Program-made: the position numbers and the translations under genes
DNA from: CAMDPA01 sp965223035
GTDB taxonomy: Bacteria > Pseudomonadota > Alphaproteobacteria > Rhizobiales > Hyphomicrobiaceae
Assembly: GCA_965223035.1 (NCBI GenBank)
Contig: OZ244980.1
Location: 4,960,001-5,024,000, forward strand
Direction: 5' to 3'
Length of the DNA stretch: 64,000 bases
Part shown: positions 9,040-17,529 of the stretch, one piece after another
Numbering within the stretch: position 1 is the first letter of the stretch
Layout: each line of letters opens with the position of its first letter
Notes under the pieces: generated by a model
Told to the model about the DNA's origin: nothing
The model's database searches: none
Seen by the model: only the letters and a program-made list of their open reading frames with translations

Positions 9040-9906
9040 TTGCCAATGACCGACGAGCGATCTACCATTCCAATCGTGACCAGCGTTGAACCGCTGCTCG
9101 ACGGCGTTGACGCCTGGATCTGTGATCTTTGGGGCGTCGTGCACAACGGCGTCGACGTGTTCCGCCCGGCCATCGACGCCTGCCTACGGTTCCGGCAAGG
9201 CGGCGGTGCGGTGGTGTTTTTGACCAACGCTCCGCGACCGGCCGACGCCATTATCAAACAGCTCGATCAGCTGGGCGTGCCACGTGAGGCCTACGATCAT
9301 GTGCTGACCTCCGGCGATCTCACCCTCAGCCTGATCTCCGAGCGCAGCCATCGGCCGCTGCTGCATCTGGGCCCGGCGCGCGATGCCGGGTTGTTCGACG
9401 GTCTGGAAGTCACGTTTGTCGACTTTGCCGAGGCGGAGACTGTCGTGTGCTCGGGCCTGTTCGATGACGAGGCTGATCGGGCGGAGGATTATCGGGGTCC
9501 GCTCCGTCAGTGCGCCGACCGCAATGTTCCGATGATCTGCGCCAACCCTGATTTGCAGGTCGCCCGCGGGGATCGCCTGATTGAGTGCGCAGGCGCGGTG
9601 GCCGCCGTCTACGAGCACCTTGGCGGGCGCGTTACCTATGCAGGAAAACCGCACCTGCCGGTCTATCAAAAGGCATTCGATGTTTTGGGCCGGACGATGG
9701 GACGCGCGATCACTGCCGACACGGTTTTGGCCATCGGTGACGGGCTCCACACCGACATGCTCGGCGCCGCCAACTCAGGTCTGCGGTCGGTGTTCGTGGC
9801 CAGTCCAATTCACCTGCACCGCCCGTTGGAAAAGCTGACGCTCCGGGAGCTGTTCGCGGACCATCCAGCGACGCCGGTCGCCGCGATGCCCGGCTTGGCC
9901 TGGTGA
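9040..9906 (+). CDS. TIGR01459-type HAD hydrolase (class IIA)
   Basis: The 288-residue protein belongs to the HAD superfamily, class IIA. Motif I is WICDLWGVVHNG (a DxD variant with the first Asp in CDLWG), motif II is FLTNAPRP, the lysine is in AGKPHLPVY, and motif III is AIGDGLHTDMLGA. Members hydrolyse small phosphorylated metabolites; the substrate is unknown. The start is uncertain. ACGGAGG at 9024-9030 is 9 bases from a TTG at 9040 and 15 bases from an ATG at 9046, so the TTG may be the real start. The protein is encoded between an EAL protein and an HtrA-like protein, with no obvious shared pathway. Confidence 0.88.
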   Translation: MPMTDERSTIPIVTSVEPLLDGVDAWICDLWGVVHNGVDVFRPAIDACLRFRQGGGAVVFLTNAPRPADAIIKQLDQLGVPREAYDHVLTSGDLTLSLISERSHRPLLHLGPARDAGLFDGLEVTFVDFAEAETVVCSGLFDDEADRAEDYRGPLRQCADRNVPMICANPDLQVARGDRLIECAGAVAAVYEHLGGRVTYAGKPHLPVYQKAFDVLGRTMGRAITADTVLAIGDGLHTDMLGAANSGLRSVFVASPIHLHRPLEKLTLRELFADHPATPVAAMPGLAW

Positions 9907-10050
9907 ACGGCGGTTATCGAGGGCTTCCGGCTTGACCATCGGCAATGTCGGCGTCGCTCACACCGCTATGCTCAGCCGGGACGCAATGCCGGTTTTGTCG
10001 TGCGTGCCGAACAGTGATATGTAGGGGAGACGGACGATACATCGTTGTTG

Positions 10051-11073
10051 ATGCTGCGTGACAGGCGCGTTGGGCATCCTCCGACTGGCGAACACCGTGT
10101 GGCGCTAACCTCAAAATGGCGAAGCGACGTGCAACCTACACCCGAGGATTACGATTACGAACTTGACCAGGTGCTGGCGGCGGTTGTCGGCATCAAGTCG
10201 ATTGTTCCCGTCGACGCCTTCACGGCCGAGACGCTCGGCACCGAGCGCGTGGGCAACGGGGTGCTGATCGACAAGAGCGGACTGATCCTGACAATCGGTT
10301 ATCTCATCACCGAAGCCGAAACCGTATGGGTCACGTTGGACGGTGGCCGGGTGGTTCAGGGCCACGCGCTGGGCTACGATCATCAAACGGGGTACGGCCT
10401 GCTGCAAGCGCTGGCCCGGCTCGATGTTCCGTACTTGACGCTCGGCAGCTCAGAGCTCGCGCGGCCCGGTGACCAGGTCGTCGTTGGCGCCGCCGGTGGT
10501 CGCCAGCGGGCCTTGGTGGCAAAGATCAAAGCCAAGCAGGAGTTTGCTGGCTATTGGGAATATGTCGTTGATGACGCGATCTTTACCGCGCCGGCCCATC
10601 CCACCTGGAGCGGTACGGCCCTGATCAGCCAAGACGGCAACCTGATCGGCATCGGCTCGCTCCAACTGCAGCAGCAGCAGGGCGGTGGGCGCGACGACAT
10701 CGACGTCAACATGATGGTGCCGATCGACCTCCTAAAGCCGGTCCTCAACGACCTTAAGACGTTGGGGCGGCGGCGTGGCCCGGCGCGACCCTGGATCGGC
10801 GTATATGCGACCGAGGTCGGAAACCGCATTGTCATTGCCGGCGTCTCGGGACGCGGCCCCGCCGGCAAGGCCGACGTCCGCCCGGGCGACATCGTTCTCG
10901 GTATCGCCGGCAAAGAGGTCACGTCATTGGCCGATTTCTTCCGCAGCATATGGGAGGTTGGACCGGCGGGCGTGGAAATACCGATGATCCTGCATCGCGA
11001 TCAGGCGAGCTTCGAGATCAAGGTGAAGTCCGTTGATCGCACGTCCATGCTGAAGGGACCGATCGTCCATTGA
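10051..11073 (+). CDS. HtrA/DegP-like protein with degraded protease triad and C-terminal PDZ domain
   Basis: The protein has a trypsin-like S1C domain followed by a PDZ domain (PARPWIGVYATEVGNRIVIAG to the end). The protease domain follows the HtrA template (GNGVLIDKSGLILT, then YLTLGSSELARPGDQVVV), but the catalytic residues are changed. The LTNxHV histidine position reads LTIGYLI (His to Tyr), the TDLAV aspartate position reads TGYGLL (Asp to Gly), and GNSGGP reads TWSGTA, which keeps only the serine. It is very likely a pseudo-protease acting as a scaffold or chaperone. No signal peptide is evident, so it may be cytoplasmic. I chose the ATG at 10051; two TTG codons lie just before it, and a GTG at 10129 is also possible because the domain starts soon after. 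Confidence 0.8.
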   Translation: MLRDRRVGHPPTGEHRVALTSKWRSDVQPTPEDYDYELDQVLAAVVGIKSIVPVDAFTAETLGTERVGNGVLIDKSGLILTIGYLITEAETVWVTLDGGRVVQGHALGYDHQTGYGLLQALARLDVPYLTLGSSELARPGDQVVVGAAGGRQRALVAKIKAKQEFAGYWEYVVDDAIFTAPAHPTWSGTALISQDGNLIGIGSLQLQQQQGGGRDDIDVNMMVPIDLLKPVLNDLKTLGRRRGPARPWIGVYATEVGNRIVIAGVSGRGPAGKADVRPGDIVLGIAGKEVTSLADFFRSIWEVGPAGVEIPMILHRDQASFEIKVKSVDRTSMLKGPIVH

Positions 11074-11245
11074 TGCCGCGACTGCGGCGATCTGGGAGCC
11101 GAGGCCGGCGGGATCGTGCGGCGGCTGAAACCGGCATCGGTGATGGTAAGCTTCTGGCCACCATGGCACCGGCCGGTCACCGCGCGTTTTCGGGTGCGGA
11201 AGATTTTGACTGTGCGGTTTAAGTGTGCGATACAGCCCGGCCTAA

Positions 11246-11320
11246 GCGGGTGTAGCTCAGGGGTAGAGCATCACGTTGCCAACGTGAGGGTCGAGGGTTC
11301 AAATCCCTTCGCCCGCTCCA
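11246..11320 (+). tRNA. tRNA-Gly (GCC)
   Basis: A complete cloverleaf can be drawn: acceptor GCGGGTG/CGCCCGC, D arm GCTC-AGGGGTA-GAGC, anticodon arm TCACG-TTGCCAA-CGTGA with anticodon GCC, and T arm GAGGG-TTCAAAT-CCCTT, followed by T and an encoded CCA. The gene is followed by tandem repeats and broken genes, which fits use of its 3' end as an integration site, although no duplicated 3' end was found in the window. Confidence 0.97.
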
Positions 11321-11340
11321 TTGCAAGCGGGGTCCGTTCC

Positions 11341-11418
11341 GGGCACGTAGCAAACCGGGCACATAGCTAATCCGGGCACACAGCTAATCCGGGCACACAG
11401 CTAATCCGGGCACACGGG
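11341..11418. repeat. 17-bp tandem repeat, about 4 copies
   Basis: The unit is GGGCACACAGCTAATCC. Copies start at 11341 (diverged), 11357, 11374 and 11391, with a partial copy at 11408. Confidence 0.92.
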
Positions 11419-11509
11419 TGACAGGCCGTACCTAAGACACGGGTGACAACCTTGTGCCGAACGGGTTGCTGATCGGTTGCCGTGTTGTCGGCTCCGAGGC
11501 AATCTTCAC

Positions 11510-11561
11510 AGAGCATCGGGCCAGAGCATCGGGCCAGAGCATCGGGCCAGAGCATCGGTCG
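11510..11561. repeat. 13-bp tandem repeat, 4 copies
   Basis: The unit is AGAGCATCGGGCC. Copies start at 11510, 11523, 11536 and 11549, and the last one is diverged. Confidence 0.93.
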
Positions 11562-11752
11562 TGACACTGAACCGCCAGAGTTCCACCGTCCAGCCTTGAG
11601 CGCCGCTCCGGTCTGTCCATGCCGCAGTCGCGATCCCTCAACAAGCAAACAATAAGCTTGGATCGAGCTTTTCGGCCTGGGGCCAACTGAAGCATTTCGC
11701 TTGTCCGGATCCGGATCGGCAATGTCCGGGCTGCAATCCACGCGCGATCGTG

Positions 11753-12112
11753 TCAAACTCTGTTGCCGATTTCTGGCGAGTTCGCCGCGTATCGGTAGGC
11801 TGGGAACAGGGCATTCCCGGGACCGTGCAAGACTGGAATTGGATGGAATTTCGGGCATATGTAGTGCCAAACAATTTCCCGTTCCGGGGTAAATTCAAAG
11901 ACCCGGCCATTCAGGGCTTCGCAGATCAACGTGTTGCCATTTGCCAATCGCTGCACACCACCCATGACTGGGCTAAAAAAGGTCCAACGTTGCGGATCGA
12001 TATATTCCCAGACAACCTCGCTGCTTTCTGGATTCAATTCGATTGCCTTTGAATGCAGCGGCCGGTGAAGATTGTTCATGCCATTTGCGAAGATCGTAAT
12101 GTTACCATTAGA
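11753..12112 (-). pseudogene. Arylsulfotransferase-like gene, 5'-truncated remnant
   Basis: The open frame reads (SNG)NITIFANGMNNLHRPLHSKAIELNP, then EVVWEYIDP, GGVQRLANGNTLICEALNGR and a C-terminus resembling NALFPAYRYAANSPEIGNRV. This is the C-terminal third of an arylsulfotransferase (ASST)-like beta-propeller protein, in which HSK/HSR-x-x-E-x-xP and ANGNTL-type repeats are typical. The frame stops at a TGA (12113-12115), and the bases there (TAGATCATCGC) match the terminal sequence of the family A repeat. The rest of the gene is absent, so it appears cut by a rearrangement at a repeat end. It is not expected to be functional. Confidence 0.65.
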
Positions 12113-12323
12113 TCATCGCTTGCGGCCGCGGCTGTGGGCTACGGCAAACCGCTGTTGCTCGGAAGCGCCCCGATCCCGATGACGAGCGCTAAGTCGGTGT
12201 TATCCATAAAAGCGATCATCTCGGTGCGTCCAATTGCGCGGCTTTCGCGGTTCCAACCCAAGGCATGATGATCGAGAGCGCGGATGCTGACCGCGTCCCG
12301 TTCAGCGCACCGCCAGCCGTGGC

Positions 12324-13205
12324 TCAGCCGACCCGAGCTTGCTGATGCTCCGCCATCTCGCCGGTTTGGCCCGCCGCCTCCAACCTGGCCAACAGCTCGT
12401 TCGTCAGCGCTTGAATGGAGCGGCCAGCCTCACCTGGATATTTCGCATGGTACGAGCGCGGCTGTGACGAATACCGAGCGGCATCCTGTAAGGCGTTGAT
12501 TCGTGGGATAGTCTGCTCAAAACACCAGTTGTCCGCGTTCTGCCGCAACCAACGCGTGTATTCCTCATCGGCTGCTGACATGCGATCCTTCATATTGACC
12601 AGAATGCCGACGTTCTGCGCAAAACCCATCTCCGGATTGAGCGCCTTGAAGCGGCGAAACACTTCCAGCCCGCACACGGAGACATAGTCGGGCTTGGTCG
12701 GCGACAGGTGAAAATCCGCCTCTCTCAGCCAGCATTCTGTCAACACCGACAACCCCGGCGGACAATCGATCAACACCACGTCGAACACCGTGCGCACTTC
12801 GCTCAATAAATTGGCGATCGTGCTGCGTAAACGGGCGTGATGGCCGGCCTTCGAAACCTCCCGTTCCAGCAACGTCAATTCCATGTCGCTGGGGATCAGG
12901 TAGACGGAGCGCGCATCGTCGATATCGGACACATCCCGCACAACGAACTTGGCCAGCTCAGCGACCTCATCATTGAGCACGGTTTTGACCAGGTAGTCGA
13001 CGATCGTAGTGCCGCCCTGCTGCAATTGGAACAGGCTACGGGTCTCCATCAGCATGGCGCTGGCGCTGGCCTGGGAATCAGAATCGATGATGAGGACGTT
13101 CTTGCCGTGGTAAGCTGATAGAGTTTCGGCAATAGCGAGGACAATGGTCGACTTACCGACCCCGCCCTTGGTGTTCATTACGGCGATTGTATTGCGCATG
13201 GTCAT
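12324..13205 (-). CDS. ParA/MinD-family ATPase, orphan
   Basis: The 293-residue protein starts MTMRNTIAVMNTKGGVGKST, which is the deviant Walker A motif (KGGVGKS) near the N-terminus. Walker A' is VLIIDSDSQASASAM and Walker B is DVVLIDCPPGLS. Such ATPases dimerise on DNA or membrane to position plasmids, chromosomes or protein complexes. A longer frame begins at 13262, but MTMRN immediately before the Walker A motif is the normal family start. No ParB or parS site is visible nearby, and its neighbours are broken genes. It may be a plasmid or island relic, or it may position a non-DNA cargo. The TTG/GTG-poor, ATG-rich start region has only a weak GGACGG as a possible RBS. Confidence 0.85.
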   Translation of the reverse strand: MTMRNTIAVMNTKGGVGKSTIVLAIAETLSAYHGKNVLIIDSDSQASASAMLMETRSLFQLQQGGTTIVDYLVKTVLNDEVAELAKFVVRDVSDIDDARSVYLIPSDMELTLLEREVSKAGHHARLRSTIANLLSEVRTVFDVVLIDCPPGLSVLTECWLREADFHLSPTKPDYVSVCGLEVFRRFKALNPEMGFAQNVGILVNMKDRMSAADEEYTRWLRQNADNWCFEQTIPRINALQDAARYSSQPRSYHAKYPGEAGRSIQALTNELLARLEAAGQTGEMAEHQQARVG

Positions 13206-13628
13206 ATATCGTAGCCGTCCAAGGTAATGATCGGCGCAGATCTCGGCACCGTTGGCCCACAATGGGCGCCAATCGTGACCGGATCAAGAACTCTCTTCGC
13301 GTAGATGGCTGTGCCCACGAGCCCGGCGTCGATAAGTTCGGCCGAACCGGAATAACGTCAGGTGTGCCATCGGATTTTCTTCAATCAATGCGTGCAAAAC
13401 GGCAGGCGATCAGCCTAGGAATACTTTATGTTCAATTACAATTTTAACGGGTGAAAATTGTGTTTTCTTCTCTCGTTGAAAGATCGCGATCGCGATCACA
13501 ATCCGCGATTTCGTTGTCGCAAGTGTCCGCCGTTTTCTATCTGAAGTTGAATTTTTGCGCTGCCGATCTGGGGCAGATGTTTCGGCTCACCGCGGCGACA
13601 GGCCTAACAGGTTTAGTGGTTTGGGAGA
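13206..13628. other. Gene-free stretch
   Basis: This stretch between the ParA gene and the MFS remnant is more AT-rich around 13370-13560 than its surroundings. I see no supported gene or RNA in it; it may hold the parA promoter. Confidence 0.5.
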
Positions 13629-14010
13629 TCAGTGCGGGGTCCGGGCGGCACGCGGGCGGTGCTCGCGGGGTAACGGCAGAAACGTGATTGCAATCAAGAC
13701 TAAGAGGCCTGCGGCAGCCGGCAGCGCTTGGCCATACCTCCCGCCAGTTTGGTCGATCAGCGTGCCCAGCATCGCCGGGCCGCCAACCAACAGCACATGG
13801 CGGCCAAGTTTATCGGCCAACCGCCCGGCTGGGATGTCGATCAGCAAGCGTCCGATGCCGAACGCGGTGATCATAAGCCCAAGCGCGGCCTCACCGACGC
13901 CGAAGGGCTTGGCATAGAGCGGCAGCACCGGCAGTTTAATGCCCATCACCATCATGGCCGGCAACCGTAGCCGTGATCACGACCAACACCGGCTCTGCCC
14001 GCATCAGATC
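13629..14010 (-). pseudogene. MFS transporter, internally deleted remnant
   Basis: The frame encodes KLPVLPLYAKPFGVGEAALG, then FGIGRLLIDIPAGRLADKLGRH, the conserved TM1/TM2 region and loop (GRLADKxGR) of an MFS permease. It then runs directly into TLIDQTGGRYGQALPAAAGL and a last transmembrane helix, which belong to the C-terminal end of the family. About 250 residues between them are missing. Upstream, MRAEPVLVVITATV reads in a different frame, so a one-base frameshift also separates the N-terminus. The gene is therefore non-functional, with both a deletion and a frameshift. Confidence 0.65.
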
Positions 14011-14379
14011 GACATATCGGGTTGGCGCGGTGCCGGCCGATGGCGGCGGTCGCTCGGGGCCTGTCATGCCCGCTGGTGGGTCATGCTGGCTGGTGGGTCA
14101 TGCTGGCTGGTGGGTCATGCACCGATTTGGTCTGCGAGGGGTCGCGGTCGCGGCCGACGAACAGGTCAGGGTCCGCGCCTGCGCGACCCGATATCGACCG
14201 GCGTTGCCCCGCTGACCGCACGAACATACAGTTTGTTGGCGCAGGTCCAACCCAACATGCCGCGCCCACGATGCCGGATGCGACCAGCCACGCAGATGCG
14301 CTTTTCGGTAACTTGTCCGCGCTCCCAGCCGGCTGCAAACTCATGGCAGACCTGACCGAGCCCCTGACGGAGAGCGACC
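14011..14379. other. Intergenic region with tandem repeat
   Basis: The region contains a three-copy 17-bp repeat at 14072-14120. No gene is supported. Sequence just before 14380 must carry the promoter or RBS for the flavin monooxygenase gene (AGGG-like bases are weak). Confidence 0.5.
14072..14120. repeat. 17-bp tandem repeat, 3 copies
   Basis: The unit is GCTGGTGGGTCATGCTG, starting at 14072, 14089 and 14106; the last copy is 15 bp. Confidence 0.93.
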
Positions 14380-15435
14380 ATGCACTTCGGTCTTTATGCA
14401 CCCGTACCACACGTAACGGTCGGCTCGCCGCAAATGGCCCAAGCCGTGCGTGAGGCAGCACACGCTTTACCGCCGGGCACGCGCGATGGCCAGTTCGAGC
14501 TATCCCGGCAGGTGCTGACCGCGGCCGACGCCAACGGCTTCGACATCATCTTGTTTGCCGAGCGGCATTTGGGTACCGACCTTGAAGCGTGGATGCTGGC
14601 GGCGGCGATCGCGCCCATGTTGAGTGAACACATGCGCGCGATGGTGGCCGTTCACCCGACACTGTGGCACCCGCAAATCATTGCCAAGATGTCCGCCTCG
14701 CTCGACCGAATTTGCAAGGGCCGCACCGCCATCAACTTGGTGACCGGTTGGAATGCTGAGGAACACGAGATGTATGGCGGTGGCGCGCTGACCTATGACG
14801 ACGATCGCTATGTGCGCGCCGAGGAGTTCATCGAAGTGGTGCGTGGGCTGTGGGCGCATACGCCATATTCCTTCAACGGCCGCTTCTTTCGTGTCGACGC
14901 CGGCCAGCTTTTGCTCAAGCCCGCCACGCCGACGCCGCCGGAAATTTTCACTGCCAGCCGCTCGCCGCGCGGCCTCGATATGGTCGCACGCATCGCCGAC
15001 TGGTGGTTTCTCGACTACGATAAGACCGCGCAAACTGTCGCCGACGTGGAGGAAAGTTTGCGCCGCTCCATCGCTGCGGTGAGCACCCGCGCAGCGCGGC
15101 TCGGTCGGCGGGTGCGCTTCGCCTTCAATCCATTCATCTCGTTCGGTCCCACCAAGGCGGCGGCGATCGCCGACGCGCAGCGCATGCTGACGCCGGACGA
15201 GCCGGATCGCGATGTCCGCAAGATGGAAGAGCGTATCGGACCCGCCATGAAGTCGGGCTGCATTGGCCATCCCGATCAGGTTCGCGCGCAGCTACGCCGC
15301 TATGCGGACATCGGTATCGAGCTGTTTCTGTTCAAATTCCCGCCAACCGTTGAGCGCGTGGAGGAAATCAATCACCAGGTCATTGTTCCGCTCCGCGGTC
15401 GTGCGATGGAACGTGTGGCTCCGGCGGCACATTGA
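14380..15435 (+). CDS. LLM-class flavin-dependent monooxygenase
   Basis: The 351-residue protein belongs to the luciferase-like, FMNH2-dependent monooxygenases of the SsuD/NtaA group. Family landmarks include FDIILFAERHLGTD, HPTLWHPQIIAKMSASLDRI, the highly typical GRTAINLVTGWNAEEHEMYG, RYVRAEEFIEVVRGLW, and FRVDAGQLLLKPATPTPPEI. The length is usual for alkanesulfonate or dimethylsulfone monooxygenase relatives. The reaction is cleavage or oxidation of a small organic (often C-S or C-N) substrate by FMNH2 and O2. No flavin reductase is adjacent. A class II aldolase follows after 110 bp, so the two may act on the same carbon source. Confidence 0.9.
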   Translation: MHFGLYAPVPHVTVGSPQMAQAVREAAHALPPGTRDGQFELSRQVLTAADANGFDIILFAERHLGTDLEAWMLAAAIAPMLSEHMRAMVAVHPTLWHPQIIAKMSASLDRICKGRTAINLVTGWNAEEHEMYGGGALTYDDDRYVRAEEFIEVVRGLWAHTPYSFNGRFFRVDAGQLLLKPATPTPPEIFTASRSPRGLDMVARIADWWFLDYDKTAQTVADVEESLRRSIAAVSTRAARLGRRVRFAFNPFISFGPTKAAAIADAQRMLTPDEPDRDVRKMEERIGPAMKSGCIGHPDQVRAQLRRYADIGIELFLFKFPPTVERVEEINHQVIVPLRGRAMERVAPAAH

Positions 15436-15545
15436 TGCCTCGCGCACGCCAACCCTTGATCGGCGACCGCGCCGATCGCTGGCGCCCGTGCCGTCGTCGG
15501 CGACGTCGGTCCTAGAGCAACCCCCTCTACAAGGCACGAAACAGC

Positions 15546-16277
15546 ATGACACACCTCGACGACTGCATGCGTGAGTTGGCGGCGGCCAATCGCATCCTGG
15601 CCCACCAAGGCGTCGTCGACGCCTACGGTCACGTCAGCCGGCGGCACCCGGACGATCCAAAGCGGTTTTTGTTGTCGCGCTCACGCAGCCCGGAGCTGGT
15701 GGAGCCGCATGACATCATGCAGTTCGACCTCAACGGCGAGCCGGTCGACGGCCGCACGGACCAGCCCTATCTGGAGCGGTTCATCCACGCCGGCATCTAT
15801 GAGGCCAACCCGCAGATCATGGCAGTCGTACATTCCCATGCACCGGAGGTGTTGCCCTTTACGATCAGCTCGGTGCCGCTCATCCCCGTAATTCACACCG
15901 CCAGCGCATGCGGCTTGCACATGCCCGTGTGGGACATTGCCGACACGTTCGGCGCCACCAATCTGCTGGTGACGACGTTGGCCCAAGGCCGCGACCTGGC
16001 GCGCCAGTTTACCACTAACCGCGTTGTCTTGATGCGCGGGCACGGCTTTGCCGCCGCCGCCGAATCGCTGGCACAGGTGCTTAAACTGTCGATTTATCTG
16101 CCCATCAATGCCCGCGTACACTTGCAGGCGGTCAGCCTCGGTGGCGCCGTCAAGCCGTTGACGGCGGCCGAGATCGCGCGGCGCGAAGCTGGTGGTCCGG
16201 CCGGACAGGCCTTGGATCGCGCCATCGACTACTGGGCGATGCGGGCGGGCTGCGGCCACTTGCTTCAGCGAACATAA
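15546..16277 (+). CDS. Class II aldolase/adducin family protein
   Basis: The 243-residue protein has the metal-dependent class II aldolase/adducin fold (FucA, AraD). The zinc ligands are visible as VVHSHAPE (two His) and MRGHGFAA (third His). NxxSxR-type phosphate binding corresponds to YGHVSRRHPDD, and the acidic residue is in DGRTDQPYLERFIHAGIY. Members cleave or epimerise sugar phosphates or decarboxylate hydroxy acids; the substrate is not readable. The start at ATG 15546 gives the normal N-terminus. It follows the flavin monooxygenase on the same strand. Confidence 0.9.
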   Translation: MTHLDDCMRELAAANRILAHQGVVDAYGHVSRRHPDDPKRFLLSRSRSPELVEPHDIMQFDLNGEPVDGRTDQPYLERFIHAGIYEANPQIMAVVHSHAPEVLPFTISSVPLIPVIHTASACGLHMPVWDIADTFGATNLLVTTLAQGRDLARQFTTNRVVLMRGHGFAAAAESLAQVLKLSIYLPINARVHLQAVSLGGAVKPLTAAEIARREAGGPAGQALDRAIDYWAMRAGCGHLLQRT

Positions 16278-16338
16278 TGGGTCATTGCCAGGTCACATCT
16301 GGCCAACCGATTCGGATCCTGTTGCAAAGGGTGCCCAA

Positions 16339-17175
16339 ATGGTCCAACAGCCTGTCTCAGCCCCGTCGAGCGACAAGGACCAGCAAAGGGTCTTGCGCGA
16401 GTTGCGTCAACATGGACATTCGGTGCTGACGTGGGGCCTGCCCAATCCCGCATCCGAGGCGAACGTGATCGGCATGGGGCTCGTGATCCGCGATCAGCTG
16501 CAAATCAAGTCCGATCCGTCGAGCGCGTCACGTGCCGCCGAGATTGCCGCCAAGATGCTGGACCAAACTACATCGAAAATGTCTCAGGTCGCTTCCGTCG
16601 CCTGTCAGCGCGGCTGTAGCTATTGCTGCCATTCAGCGACACCGGTGACGGCGCAAGAAGCGTTCCGCATCGCCCGCTACATCAGCAGCCAGGCCGGCAC
16701 GGAGGCTGGACTTGATGCGGCGCGGGTGGCGGAGCAAGCCAACGACTGGTCGAACCTCTCCACTGAAGAATTGCTCACCAAGACCGAGGCTTGCCCGCTG
16801 TTGTCGGATCATGCCTGTAGTGTCTATCAGGTGCGCCCATTGGCCTGCCGTCAGTATTTCTCAACCAGCGCCGAAGGCTGCCGCGACGCGCAGGAGGGCC
16901 GCAGCGAGCAATTCCCGTTCGTCAAGGGCGCCATGACGATCGGGGCCATGATCCGCAGTCTCATGCTGGCCTCGGCGCGATCGCTCGGTTTGGCCAACGA
17001 CACCTATGAATTGACCAGCGCGTTGGCTTTGGCGCTGACACGGCCGGACGCGGAGGCGAAGTGGTTGGCCGGCGAAGACGTGCTGGCTGACGCCAAGTCA
17101 ATCCCGCAGGCGCCAGGGGTAACCACTACCGCCGATCGGTGGTCGGATATGCTGAAACAGTTCACCGCCGGCTGA
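16339..17175 (+). CDS. YkgJ family cysteine-cluster protein
   Basis: The 278-residue protein carries the YkgJ/CxxxCxxCC-type zinc or iron cluster motif CQRGCSYCCHSATPVTAQEA, followed by the second half CPLLSDHACSVYQVRPLACR. I chose the ATG at 16339 (MVQQPVSAPSSDKDQ) because AAAGGG precedes it by about 9 bases and the upstream part of the open frame (from 16192) overlaps the aldolase gene. The biochemical role of the family is not established; several members are thought to be metal-binding. It lies 61 bp after the aldolase gene. Confidence 0.85.
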   Translation: MVQQPVSAPSSDKDQQRVLRELRQHGHSVLTWGLPNPASEANVIGMGLVIRDQLQIKSDPSSASRAAEIAAKMLDQTTSKMSQVASVACQRGCSYCCHSATPVTAQEAFRIARYISSQAGTEAGLDAARVAEQANDWSNLSTEELLTKTEACPLLSDHACSVYQVRPLACRQYFSTSAEGCRDAQEGRSEQFPFVKGAMTIGAMIRSLMLASARSLGLANDTYELTSALALALTRPDAEAKWLAGEDVLADAKSIPQAPGVTTTADRWSDMLKQFTAG

Positions 17176-17529
17176 TGCCGCTCGCTCACGCACACAGCTG
17201 AAGCTGTCGCCCACCATCACTTCTGGGCCGGGTCGCCGCAGCTCACCCGTTCAATGCGCAGGCCCGCACGCAGTCTTCTCCGGCTGCCACCTGCCGACAG
17301 CACACACCGCACATCAGCGGTGCGGCGAAGCATGCAATTGTCAGACTATTGTTTAATTTGAGATCAGATGCATTCAATCATGATCGATTTCGACTTTCCA
17401 TTCAGTTTATCAGCTATATGGAAAAATTCGTATCTTTATCGATACCTTAACCTCGTGTGCATCGATATCCCCTAAAAATCCCACGGAAAATTCCTAGATG
17501 AATGCAGTAGTCTGCAATGGAGACCGATC
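17176..17529. other. AT-rich leader of the stomatin gene
   Basis: This 354-bp gap is GC-rich to about 17330 and then strongly AT-rich to 17500. The AT-rich part is likely the promoter and 5' leader of the SPFH gene at 17530. I cannot define a -35/-10 pair with confidence, and no ORF is supported. Confidence 0.45.

Larger units (their letters stand above)
11321..11752. other. Gene-free stretch after tRNA-Gly
   Basis: This region holds two minisatellite arrays (11341-11418 and 11510-11561). Open frames on both strands run through the arrays and resemble no protein I know. No gene is called. Confidence 0.6.

Noticed and set aside
11246..11320. Attachment-site duplication of the tRNA-Gly 3' end
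   Set aside because: I looked for a second copy of the tRNA 3' end in the window and did not see one, so no att site is annotated.
11367..11910. Minus-strand frames of 90-167 residues after tRNA-Gly
   Set aside because: They run through two minisatellite arrays and overlap the sulfotransferase remnant in other frames; no homology is recognisable.
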